NCBI GenBank assembly: GCA_001464625.1 | Contig: LNFJ01000004.1 | Coordinates: 1-64,000, forward strand | Direction of reading: 5' to 3' | DNA length: 64,000 nt | Source of the DNA: Bacteroidia bacterium Ga0077558 | GTDB lineage: Bacteria > Bacteroidota > Bacteroidia > Chitinophagales > Chitinophagaceae | Shown here: positions 19,961 through 29,012 of the stretch, one piece after another | How positions within the stretch are numbered: position 1 is the first letter of the stretch | Layout of the letters: every line of letters starts with the position of its first letter | Notes under the pieces: generated by a model | The model's database searches: none | Told to the model about the DNA's origin: nothing | Seen by the model: only the letters and a program-made list of their open reading frames with translations | Position numbers and translations under genes: made by a program

Positions 19961-20512
19961 TTAAAGATGATTGAAATAATTTATTTCGTTCCCAAATTGA
20001 TGCCATTGTTCTCTTTTCTCTCTGCTAAACACATCAATTTTTTTCATTCCCGGATATAATTTCTCCACCATTTCATAAGCAAAGTCAGGCTTTCGGCTAT
20101 GTTCCCTGGGTTTAGCGGTAAATACGGTTTTGTATGTTCCCCGATACTCCTTTGCCGGATGCAGTAATTGAGGTTTGTAGTACCAAATCAAATATTCATG
20201 TGAGTAACGAACGGTAAATGCAGGAGCCACTCCATTTTGTTTATCCCATATCATTCGGCAATGTCTTTTATAATTTCTTTCTATCATGTGTTCTTCACAA
20301 TCCAGTAAAAATTGTTCAATCGTCCACATAAATACACAATGAGGCATACTACAGCGGCTAAATATTTCTTTATCCAGCAACATAAATATTTCTTTCGTAG
20401 GCATGGTGGCATAATTCATTTTACACCCTTGATTTGGTCTTACACTTCGCCTTCCACCTTTTACTTTATCCCATGGCGGGTCAATCATCAGTATTTGGTA
20501 TGGGCCTTTCAA
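19961..20512 (-). CDS. MT-A70-family adenine methyltransferase
   Basis: MIDPPWDKVKGGRRS (DPPW motif), EYLIWYYKP, KPDFAYEMVEKLYPG. Confidence 0.85.
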   Translation of the reverse strand: MKGPYQILMIDPPWDKVKGGRRSVRPNQGCKMNYATMPTKEIFMLLDKEIFSRCSMPHCVFMWTIEQFLLDCEEHMIERNYKRHCRMIWDKQNGVAPAFTVRYSHEYLIWYYKPQLLHPAKEYRGTYKTVFTAKPREHSRKPDFAYEMVEKLYPGMKKIDVFSREKREQWHQFGNEINYFNHL

Positions 20513-22974
20513 ACCGCCATTCCGTTTTCCTGAGTTCTTTCCAGTCTTATATCTTCTGCCAAAGCCTTAATTCCTTTTTCTATATCTCCCCCAAATTTTG
20601 CAGCATAACCCTGTACTTTCACTTTTTCCTTTTCTTCCGTTGTATATGCCAGGTATTCTTCCGGCGACACTTCTGTACGATAAACTTTGCTTAATACTCC
20701 ACCAAGTGAAATAAAGACCTCTTTATATTTTTTTGTTGGGTCATTGGCTTTATTGATTGATAATACCAATGCCTTTTCTTTTTCGGTCAATCCCAGCAAT
20801 TCTTGTATCTGGTCAAACTTGTTTTGATACTTACTTTGGTCTAATAATATTTTACAATCACTGTTATTAATAATTGCCTGCTTTACCACTGGAGAAGAAA
20901 TAATGTCTTCTACTTCCTGAGTAACTACAATCGCTTCACCAAAGAACTTTCGCACTGTTTTAAACAGGTACTTAATATATTCTGCCATACCTTCTTTAGC
21001 TATTGCTTTCCAGGCTTCTTCAATCAAAATCATTTTACGAATGCCCTTTAGCTTTCTCATTTTGGAAATAAACACTTCCATGATGATGATGGTTACCACA
21101 GGAAAAAGAATGGGATGGTCTTTGATATTATCCAGTTCAAATACTATAAAGCGTTGCTGCAGTAAATCCAGATTCTCTTTTGCATTCAACAGATAATCAA
21201 ACTCGCCACCTTTGTAATATGGCCGCAGCACATACAGAAAATTGGACACATCAAAATCTTTATCTTTTACATTATCATCTTTCAGCACCGCTACAAAATC
21301 ATCTTTCAAAAATTCATAGAAACTATCAAAGCAGGGAAATAATTTGTTATCGTTCTCTACTTTCTCAAAATATAGTTGCAGGGCATTTGAAAGAGCCACA
21401 TACTCACTTCGGTTAAAGGTTTCATTATCTTTTTTCCACAGAGCTAGTAGCAATGTCTTGATACTTTCCTTTTTCTCTGTGTCCAGTATATCACCCTCGC
21501 CAATATAAAACGGGTTGAACTTAATGGGTTTGGTTTCCGAATAGGTGAAATAATATCCGTTCACCATGTCACATAAGCCTTTATAGGAATGGCCTACATC
21601 TACCAGCACAATATGTGTGCCCTTTTCGTAGTAACTCCTTACCATGTGGTTGGTAAAAAATGATTTTCCGCTGCCGGATGGCCCCAAAATAAACTTGTTT
21701 CTATTGGTGCAGATGCCTTTATCCATTGGTTCATCCGAAATATCCACATGGATGGGTTTACCTGAAAGACGGTCGCCCAAACGGATGCCGATGGGGCTGA
21801 CAGAGGAACGATAATTAGTTTCAAGATTTAAAAAACAACAGGCTTGCGGACTGAAGGTATCGAATGTATCATTCATTGGAAAGTCGGCAGCATTGCCCGG
21901 AATACCTGCCCAGAATATTTGTGCCGAACCTTCTGTTTCCAGTTTGGGTGTGCCGTCCATTTGAGTAAGAGCCGAGGAACACAAATTTCTGATGTTCTTC
22001 AGTTCCTCCTTATTATTTGTCCATGCCAATAAATTGAAATGGGCTTTTACCGGCAATCGTTGTTCACTGATGGCTTCATTCAAAAAATCATCTGTTGCCT
22101 GTTTGCTGATGGCATTTTCTCTGCTGTAAGCAGAAAGTGATTGCAGCCGTAGTCTTTTACTTTCTAATTTCTGCATTGTTTTCTGCACATCCTCAATAAA
22201 CACATACTGATTGTAAATATGATTGCAGGAAAGCAACTGACCAACAGGTGATGCAAAGCCTACGCTGAATTTTGTTTTATCAGTGGAGTACTTATCATAG
22301 TTAATCCTTGAGCCGCACAATGCTGGTACAAATTCTGCGTCTGCCATTGTGTAAAGCTGGCAATGGTTTTCACCAATCTTCCATTCTGGTTTAAATTCAA
22401 TATCTCTTAGTACAACAGAATCATTCCCAAGGTTGAGATAACGAAGAACAAAATCAGCCAGGTGTTCATTCTCAATTTGCTTCATACTTACACAAGCACT
22501 ATCAGTTAGTATTTTTTGAAACTGTCCTACATGGTTCATAAAATCATGAAAGTGTTTCGGCTTTAGGGTTTCTTCCGGCACAATTGTTTTGCGGAGCAGG
22601 CTACTGAAAATTGAAGAACCTGACTTTCTATTTGCAGGTTTCTTTGTAAGCATGATATAACAGCGATGGTCTAAGTAAGGCCGTTCATTAAAGAAGCGGT
22701 CGCTGCTTCTGGTGAGAAAACTGTTGTCTTCCTGAATAAATGAAGGTTTATATTTTGCTTCAGTAAACCAATCCTGCTTGTGCAGTACACTATTAACCGG
22801 TAATACTTTTATAGCTTTTATCCAGGCATGATGAAAAGCCTCGTATTCATCATTACTCATCGTAAACAGTTCGGGCAACTGCACTTCAAACACTATGGTT
22901 ACATCACCCATTTTAGAGAGGATGGCATTGTGCTCAATGGCATATATAGGTAATATCTCATTCAGATTTTTCAT
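20509..22974 (-). CDS. traG: TraG-family conjugation ATPase (VirB4-like)
   Basis: Walker A LGPSGSGKSFFTNH; Walker B-like MILIEEAWKAI; 821 aa. Confidence 0.93.
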   Translation of the reverse strand: MKNLNEILPIYAIEHNAILSKMGDVTIVFEVQLPELFTMSNDEYEAFHHAWIKAIKVLPVNSVLHKQDWFTEAKYKPSFIQEDNSFLTRSSDRFFNERPYLDHRCYIMLTKKPANRKSGSSIFSSLLRKTIVPEETLKPKHFHDFMNHVGQFQKILTDSACVSMKQIENEHLADFVLRYLNLGNDSVVLRDIEFKPEWKIGENHCQLYTMADAEFVPALCGSRINYDKYSTDKTKFSVGFASPVGQLLSCNHIYNQYVFIEDVQKTMQKLESKRLRLQSLSAYSRENAISKQATDDFLNEAISEQRLPVKAHFNLLAWTNNKEELKNIRNLCSSALTQMDGTPKLETEGSAQIFWAGIPGNAADFPMNDTFDTFSPQACCFLNLETNYRSSVSPIGIRLGDRLSGKPIHVDISDEPMDKGICTNRNKFILGPSGSGKSFFTNHMVRSYYEKGTHIVLVDVGHSYKGLCDMVNGYYFTYSETKPIKFNPFYIGEGDILDTEKKESIKTLLLALWKKDNETFNRSEYVALSNALQLYFEKVENDNKLFPCFDSFYEFLKDDFVAVLKDDNVKDKDFDVSNFLYVLRPYYKGGEFDYLLNAKENLDLLQQRFIVFELDNIKDHPILFPVVTIIIMEVFISKMRKLKGIRKMILIEEAWKAIAKEGMAEYIKYLFKTVRKFFGEAIVVTQEVEDIISSPVVKQAIINNSDCKILLDQSKYQNKFDQIQELLGLTEKEKALVLSINKANDPTKKYKEVFISLGGVLSKVYRTEVSPEEYLAYTTEEKEKVKVQGYAAKFGGDIEKGIKALAEDIRLERTQENGMAV

Positions 22975-23293
22975 TGAGCAACTGCTTTTTCAATCTCACT
23001 TTTGAATAACTTTTTATCACATCAGGCACCGAACGCCGGGCTATCTTTTTCATCATGCCATGTTCACCATAAGTGCGGCTGAGTTTATAGATACGCATAA
23101 ATAAAGCGGTAGTCAATACAGTAATAAAAGGCAGGCAAAAAAAGATACCCAGGCCGCTGATGTAGAGTATTGCAAATAGTATCAGCAACACCACTAAGCC
23201 ACCGCCCAGGTACCAGATATATTGGGCTTTGAGCCCTTTAAACTCAATGCTTCGGTTGATGCCTTTGTTGATTTGATAGACGGAGTTGCTCAT
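22958..23293 (-). CDS. traF: TraF-like (DUF4133) protein
   Basis: YQINKGINRSIEFKGLKAQYIWYLGGGLV. Confidence 0.85.
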   Translation of the reverse strand: MSNSVYQINKGINRSIEFKGLKAQYIWYLGGGLVVLLILFAILYISGLGIFFCLPFITVLTTALFMRIYKLSRTYGEHGMMKKIARRSVPDVIKSYSKVRLKKQLLNEKSE

Positions 23294-23304
23294 AAATAGA
23301 AGGA

Positions 23305-23356
23305 AAGCAAATAATTTTCCAAATGTGAGGGGGATGGGGTAAGAGAGGTAGGGCTA
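23305..23356 (-). promoter_or_regulatory. Shared tra-unit promoter-like element, copy C (upstream of traF-traG unit)
   Basis: Minus strand TAGCCCTACCTCTCTTACC-N17-GGAAAATTATTTGCTT. Confidence 0.78.
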
Positions 23357-23400
23357 CTTGTATTTTTCAGTTCTTTAAAATTTTAAAGCCTAAAAAAATA

Positions 23401-23447
23401 TTTGCGCAGTCAAATAACTGCATTATATTTGCAGTCAAATAGCTGCA
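23401..23447 (+). promoter_or_regulatory. ArsR-type promoter/operator: TTTG-N19-TATATTTG with tandem dyads GCAGTCAAATAACTGCA / GCAGTCAAATAGCTGCA
   Basis: Dyads at 23406-23422 and 23431-23447 flank and overlap the -7 box 23424-23431. Confidence 0.75.
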
Positions 23448-23451
23448 TAAA

Positions 23452-23772
23452 ATGGAAATACGTAGAGATGTTTTTCAGGCAATAGCCGACCCAACACGAA
23501 GAGCAATATTGAGTTTAGTTGTTTTACAAGCAATGACACCGGGTGCAATTGCTGAGCAATTTGATTCTTCCCGACAAACGATTTCAAAGCATATTCAAAT
23601 TCTCACCGAATGTCAATTGCTGAAACAAGAACAAACAGGCCGGGAAATTTATTATCACTTAAACCCCAAAAAAATGAAAGAAATAGCCGACTGGTTAGCA
23701 CCGTTTACAAGAATGTGGGATGACCGATTTAGCCGTTTGGACAAAGTATTAAATAACTTAAAATCAAAATAA
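23452..23772 (+). CDS. ArsR-family transcriptional regulator
   Basis: [18 protein letters not shown]...[37 protein letters not shown]. Confidence 0.92.
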   Translation: MEIRRDVFQAIADPTRRAILSLVVLQAMTPGAIAEQFDSSRQTISKHIQILTECQLLKQEQTGREIYYHLNPKKMKEIADWLAPFTRMWDDRFSRLDKVLNNLKSK

Positions 23773-23773
23773 A

Positions 23774-24271
23774 ATGACAACAACTAACAAAACTCAAGTA
23801 ATAGCGGAAACAGGTAAACAGGAAGTATTCATAATAAGAGAATTTGATGCACCAAGAGAATTGGTATTCAAAGCATTTTGTACACCTGAGATAATGGTAC
23901 AATTCTATGCGCCTTTTGGATTCAAGATGGAATTCAACTATGCTGATTATAAAAATGGTGGTTCATACAGTTGGTCACATTCTGACGGGGCAGACAAAAT
24001 ATATTGCACATTCAAAGGAGTGATTCATGAAATAGTTTCGCCAGAAAGAATTGTTCAAACCGCAGAGATGGAAGGTTTCCCAGAAGGCGGCCATGTGGTA
24101 TTAGAAGTTTGCACTTTTGAAACACTTCCTGACAATCGTACCAAGATGATTATCCAGGACATTTGCCGTTCAATTGCTGACCGTGACGAAATGGTAAAAA
24201 GCGGTTTTGAAAGTGGTTTGGTCGTAATTTTTGAGCAATTAGATGAATTATTAAAATCTGGTTTGAAGTGA
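23774..24271 (+). CDS. SRPBCC (AHSA1-like) domain protein
   Basis: [31 protein letters not shown]; 1 nt after arsR stop. Confidence 0.88.
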   Translation: MTTTNKTQVIAETGKQEVFIIREFDAPRELVFKAFCTPEIMVQFYAPFGFKMEFNYADYKNGGSYSWSHSDGADKIYCTFKGVIHEIVSPERIVQTAEMEGFPEGGHVVLEVCTFETLPDNRTKMIIQDICRSIADRDEMVKSGFESGLVVIFEQLDELLKSGLK

Positions 24272-24344
24272 CCAGGATAAACTCTATTTGTTAGCATGAA
24301 AACAATAAAGACCATAAGCATATAAACATTTAACCAAAGAGATT

Positions 24345-24728
24345 ATGAAGCAAAAAATCCTATTCGTTGTAAGTCTACTGTTCGGGCTTATGTTTGTAAA
24401 TGCGGGACTGAACAGTTTTTTCAACTACATGCCGATGCCTGAGAAAATGCCTGAAGGTTTGATAAAGACGTTCACTGGAATGATGGAAATCGTGTGGCTG
24501 TTGCCACTAATTGGAATTACTCAGATTGTTGGGGGAATACTATTTATCATCCCTAAGTATCGTGCCCTTGCTACGTTGATTATTTTCCCGGTTATGGTAG
24601 GCATAGTCCTCACTCATTTAACTGTAGCACCATCAGGTTTGCCGATAGCGCTTATCCTGTTTGCAATTAATATTTGGGTAATTGTAGAAAACCGTAAAAA
24701 ATATATGCCAATGATAAGGAATAAATGA
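24345..24728 (+). CDS. Small DoxX-like membrane protein
   Basis: Four hydrophobic segments; GLMFVNAGLNSFFNYMPMPEKMPEG. Confidence 0.6.
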   Translation: MKQKILFVVSLLFGLMFVNAGLNSFFNYMPMPEKMPEGLIKTFTGMMEIVWLLPLIGITQIVGGILFIIPKYRALATLIIFPVMVGIVLTHLTVAPSGLPIALILFAINIWVIVENRKKYMPMIRNK

Positions 24729-24761
24729 TTCGGTTAATCTTATAAAACAACAGAAAATAGT

Positions 24762-25151
24762 ATGATAAAGACAGAAGATATAACGCACTTTGCTCCAGAA
24801 CTACATATTCCCAACGGGACAATTGAAATTAATTTTTACAAAAAATTCGGAGCGACTGAAAATTTCTGCCTTCGCAACGACGATGGAAGCATTCACGTTG
24901 CTGAATTAGAAATCGACGGGGCTATTTTTCATATACACGAAACAATGCGTGACGCTCTTGAGCCAATAAGTGCTAAAGGAGTAACATCGGTTGTTGGCTT
25001 GTTTGTTCCTAATGTAGCGGAAGTAATGCAAAAGGCCATTCAGGCGGGAGCAACAGAAATTAATCCTACAACTGACCACGATTATGGTTACAGACAAGGA
25101 ATGTTTAAAGACCCGTTTGGACATTATTGGCAAATACAGAAAAAAATCTGA
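24762..25151 (+). CDS. VOC family protein
   Basis: APELHIPNGTIEINFYKKFGATENFCLRNDDG...MFKDPFGHYWQIQ. Confidence 0.85.
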   Translation: MIKTEDITHFAPELHIPNGTIEINFYKKFGATENFCLRNDDGSIHVAELEIDGAIFHIHETMRDALEPISAKGVTSVVGLFVPNVAEVMQKAIQAGATEINPTTDHDYGYRQGMFKDPFGHYWQIQKKI

Positions 25152-25279
25152 TTGAATTATATTTGTCACTCAATAGCAGGATTATTAATTAACTATGTTA
25201 ACTTTTTTTAGGGCGGGTCAGCATAAAGCCTGTTCGACCTAACAGCAACTGCGACAGAGATTCGTTCGGCTATAAAGAT

Positions 25280-25660
25280 TTGACCAGCGACTCCTTACAA
25301 TGTTCAAAAACAAACAGAAGCTTAAATAAAATGAACTTGAATAATGTAAAAATGAACGTTATTGAAACAGCTGGTAACGGAATTGTAAATGACTTAACCA
25401 TTTTTACTTTTACTCAAACAGACAATCTTGTTTCAGCCACCTATTCTGGCGGACAAATACTGAAAGGATATCTGATTGGTACAGTAAAACAAAACAAACT
25501 GTCTTTTAGTTATTGCCAATTGCAAACAAACGGGGTAATGGACAATGGCCAGTCAGAGTGCGATATTTTGATTGAGAATGAAAAACTTAAGTTAGTAGAG
25601 CATTTTACTTGGGCGTCAAGAAACGGTGAAACAGGAATAAACATTTATCAGGAATTATAA
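25280..25660 (+). CDS. Hypothetical protein
   Basis: ORF of 126 aa in a co-oriented cargo block; actual start uncertain. Confidence 0.5.
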   Translation: MTSDSLQCSKTNRSLNKMNLNNVKMNVIETAGNGIVNDLTIFTFTQTDNLVSATYSGGQILKGYLIGTVKQNKLSFSYCQLQTNGVMDNGQSECDILIENEKLKLVEHFTWASRNGETGINIYQEL

Positions 25661-25700
25661 TTCTGGCAATAACATGTATATCCACAGAAACACAAGAGCA

Positions 25701-26105
25701 ATGCAAATTAAAGTAATTGACAAATTGGCCTGGATTGAAATAAAAGATAAATTAATTCTTTCAACTAAGTCCTATGGTAAGGACAAGTACTATATTCCAG
25801 GAGGAAAAAGAGAAAATGGTGAGACTGACGAGCAGGCTTTGTATCGTGAAATAAAGGAAGAACTAAGCATTGAGATAAAGAAAGACACAATAAAACTGGT
25901 TGGAGTTTTTCAAGCCCAAGCTCACGGACATCCAACAGGAACGAACGTAAAAATGACCTGTTATACGGCCGACTTTACGGGGCAATTGAAGGCAGACTCT
26001 GAAATTGAAGAAATCAATTGGCTTAATTATTCAGACAAGGATAAAATTTCAGAGGTAGATAAATTAATTTTTGACTTTTTATATGAAAAGGGGTTATTGG
26101 ATTAG
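25701..26105 (+). CDS. NUDIX hydrolase
   Basis: Nudix box GGKRENGETDEQALYREIKEELSI; internal Met chosen as start. Confidence 0.88.
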   Translation: MQIKVIDKLAWIEIKDKLILSTKSYGKDKYYIPGGKRENGETDEQALYREIKEELSIEIKKDTIKLVGVFQAQAHGHPTGTNVKMTCYTADFTGQLKADSEIEEINWLNYSDKDKISEVDKLIFDFLYEKGLLD

Positions 26106-26153
26106 AATTGACCACAACACCAATTGCAGACCTTGTAAGTAATCAAACTAAAA

Positions 26154-26588
26154 ATGGATTGCAACTTGAAAACAGCAACATTTAAAATCGAAATAATGGC
26201 ACCAATCGAGGAAGTGTGGAAAGCCATTAGCACTACCGAAGGCATGAAGTCTTGGGTGGGATTAAAGATTGATACAGATTGGCAAGTAAATAGTCCGATA
26301 GTAATGACTTGCTATGATGAGAAGGGTAAGATTATAGAATATAATGGGAAGAAAGTGATTTTCAAGGGGATAATTGAAATCAAAAAAGAGAAGAAAGAAA
26401 TAACCTACTCATATCCTGAAAAACGTTTTGGCATCGAAAGGGAGAGCTATATATTAAGTGAGATAGATACAGGCACTACTTGTGTTACACTCATACAAAC
26501 CTGTACCTCAGAACAAACGGCAAAAAACCAAGAGCAGGGACAGAAACAAGTAATGGAAATATTGAAAACGAGATTAGAAGAGAAATGA
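26154..26588 (+). CDS. SRPBCC (AHSA1-like) domain protein
   Basis: FKIEIMAPIEEVWKAISTTEGMKSWVG. Confidence 0.82.
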   Translation: MDCNLKTATFKIEIMAPIEEVWKAISTTEGMKSWVGLKIDTDWQVNSPIVMTCYDEKGKIIEYNGKKVIFKGIIEIKKEKKEITYSYPEKRFGIERESYILSEIDTGTTCVTLIQTCTSEQTAKNQEQGQKQVMEILKTRLEEK

Positions 26589-27103
26589 TTTCAATTAATA
26601 AAGCAACAGTGAAAGATGTAAGCTCTATAGTGGAAATTGGTAAAATTTCAGTGGAAGAATCTCACAGAGGCAGCTGTTCTGATGAAGACATGAATGAGTT
26701 TCTTGAAAGTAATTATAATAGTGATGCAATTAATGCAGAACTCAATGATATAAATAATATTTACTATATCATTAATTACAACGATAAGCCGGTTGGGTTT
26801 TCTAAAATTATTTTAAATGCTAAACATCCAAATATTGTTACAAAAAATGTAACTAAGCTGGACCGAATTTATTTACTTAAAGAATTTTATGGTTTGAAAT
26901 TAGGTCTTGAACTTTTAAATTTCAATATCGAGCTATCAAAAAATAATAACCAATCGGGTATTTGGTTGTATACCTGGGTTGGCAATAATAGAGCCATTAA
27001 GTTTTATCTGAAAGCAGGATTTACAATCATAGGAAGCCATAAATTTTATGTAACTGAAACGCACTATGATGTGAGCCATCAAATGTTTCTCAATTTTTTT
27101 TAA
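26585..27103 (+). CDS. GNAT-family N-acetyltransferase
   Basis: MISINKATVKDVSSIVEIGKISVEESH...IYLLKEFYGLKLGLELL...IKFYLKAGFTIIGSHKF. Confidence 0.85.
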   Translation: MISINKATVKDVSSIVEIGKISVEESHRGSCSDEDMNEFLESNYNSDAINAELNDINNIYYIINYNDKPVGFSKIILNAKHPNIVTKNVTKLDRIYLLKEFYGLKLGLELLNFNIELSKNNNQSGIWLYTWVGNNRAIKFYLKAGFTIIGSHKFYVTETHYDVSHQMFLNFF

Positions 27104-27138
27104 CCGTAAGTGCTTAAAGTGGTTTTAACTCCTTAACG

Positions 27139-27933
27139 ATGAAAAAACTTGCAAAAATTGGCCGTATTCTCTACGGATTCTCTGTGCTTGAAACAGGCTT
27201 GCAAATAGTCTATTTTGAAAAATTCCCCTACTGGTTAATCCCACAGAGCTACACTCAAATATCCGGTTCTAAAATATTTATACTTGGTTTTGGAGTACTG
27301 CTTGCAATAACGGGTATTTCCATTTTATTAAACAAATACACTAAGCCTTTTTCAATTATTTCAGGAGCTATACTGCTTTTAACATTTTGCTTTTTATATA
27401 TTCCTTTCCTGTTTAGTTCCGCTTCAAGATATTTGCACTTGGTAGAATGGGAAAACGCCTTGAAAGAATTAGCTTTTGCCGGTGGAATATTTGTTCTATT
27501 CTATCAATTTAAAGAAACAAATGAAACCACACTTCTTAGGTTTTCTAAAAAACTATCCGCTATCGGCTACATATTATTTTCAGTGCCGATACTTTGTTTT
27601 GGGTTAGTTCATATTCTACATGCAAAAGATGTTGCCACTTATGTACCCACATGGATGCCAAATCAGTTATTCTGGACATATTTTGCAGGTGTAGCTTTAA
27701 TTGGTGCAGGTGTTTCAATTTTACTTGATGTAAAAGCAAAATTAATTGCTTCGTTATTAGGCGTAATGTTACTAACTTGGTTTTTAATATTGCACATCCC
27801 AAGAGTCATTTCATCACCGGTTGCATACCTAAGCAGTGAAATTACATCAGCCATTTTAGCACTTGCTTATAGCGGTATCACTTTTATGATAGCGGGAAAG
27901 GGATTTTCTCCTATTTCCAATCAAGGGAAATAA
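27139..27933 (+). CDS. DoxX-like multi-pass membrane protein
   Basis: 264 aa with many TMs, resembles product of 54489..55298. Confidence 0.6.
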   Translation: MKKLAKIGRILYGFSVLETGLQIVYFEKFPYWLIPQSYTQISGSKIFILGFGVLLAITGISILLNKYTKPFSIISGAILLLTFCFLYIPFLFSSASRYLHLVEWENALKELAFAGGIFVLFYQFKETNETTLLRFSKKLSAIGYILFSVPILCFGLVHILHAKDVATYVPTWMPNQLFWTYFAGVALIGAGVSILLDVKAKLIASLLGVMLLTWFLILHIPRVISSPVAYLSSEITSAILALAYSGITFMIAGKGFSPISNQGK

Positions 27934-27980
27934 CAACTCCGCTGCAAATTAAGGTAAGCTTATGTTGAACCAAAAATAGT

Positions 27981-28799
27981 ATGCCCATTTCAAACGGAGC
28001 TAAACAATATTTAAAACAAATCAGTATGATAGTTCTTAATCCACAATGGCAAGGTTCTGGTTTGATAGATGAGTTAAGAATTGGTACCGAAACGCTTAAA
28101 GCCTATTTCAAGGACTATACAATTACAGAGATTCCACTTTCAACCAAGGATTTAAAATAATTGATAATATAAAATCCTTTGAGCCAATTTTAGAACAAAC
28201 AATTCATTTCGAACAAAGTGTTGAAGAAAGTAAACCAATAAAAATAGCAACAATAGGTGGCGATTGAGCAATTGAGATAATACCCATTTCTTACTTTAAT
28301 AAATTATATCAGGGTGATGTTTGTATAGTTTATATTGATACCCATGCAGACATAAATACGCCAGATAGTTCGCCAAGTTGAGATTTTCATGGAATGCCAC
28401 TATGAGTACAATTGGGTGATGGGACCGAAAATTTATCAACTTACTCTTTTCACCATTAAAGATGAGCAATTCTGTTACGTTGTGCTAAGGGGTATGGCTG
28501 AACCAGAAAGTGATTCTGTATCTAGTAATAACATGGCAAGAATTCCTGATTGCCTATTTTCAAGTGTTCAAAATAAGGTTAAAGATTATAGCAACGGTTA
28601 TATTCATCTTGACTTATATGTTTTGGATAAAGCAGAATTTGAGTTTAGTCTTTACCCGAAAGAAAGTAAGGGGCCTTTAATAGATGCCGTTGCCCATCTT
28701 ATAAGTGATTTAAAAACGAATTATAATGTAGTTGGATTTTGCATTTTGGAATGTCCTACTGAAACAGTTTTGTTGACTATGTTGTTCGGTTGGTTATAA
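27981..28799 (+). pseudogene. Decayed arginase/agmatinase-family gene
   Basis: Fragments in different frames: MPISNGAKQYLKQISMIVLNPQWQGSGLIDELR...STKDLK; GGD*AIEIIPISYFNKLYQGDVCIVYIDTHADINTPDSSPS*DFHGMPL*VQLGDG; KDYSNGYIHLDLYVLDKAEFEFSLYP. At least two frameshifts and three TGA stops (28265, 28379, 28403). Confidence 0.85.
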
Positions 28800-29012
28800 A
28801 TGCTTTCTGTTTATTATTTCTGCACAATGGGCGATTCGTCTTTCTTTAAATGCTATTCATTTCGTTGGCAAAAAACATATCCCGAATCTCATTATTTTTA
28901 AATTCTATTAGCCATCATAGCAAAATGCACAGGGTCAATATGTGACTTTTAGGATGCAAAATGTATTACGCATAAAAAATTACACCCATCTGATTTAAAT
29001 AATATAAAGTAT

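Noticed and set aside
25152-25280. Integron attC-like site (ACCTAAC core near 25236) that would make the cargo an integron cassette array
   Set aside because: No matching GTTRRRY partner or recurrent attC between the other cargo genes, and no integron integrase seen.
28265-28405. Three in-frame TGA codons in an arginase-like frame as possible selenocysteine or stop-codon recoding
   Set aside because: The same gene also has at least two frameshifts and a substituted metal-site residue; ordinary pseudogene decay explains it better.
28389-28799. ORF 28389..28799 as an independent 136-aa gene
   Set aside because: Its C-terminal half is the 3' part of the decayed arginase-family gene (YIHLDLYVLD...); its N-terminus is out-of-frame sequence.
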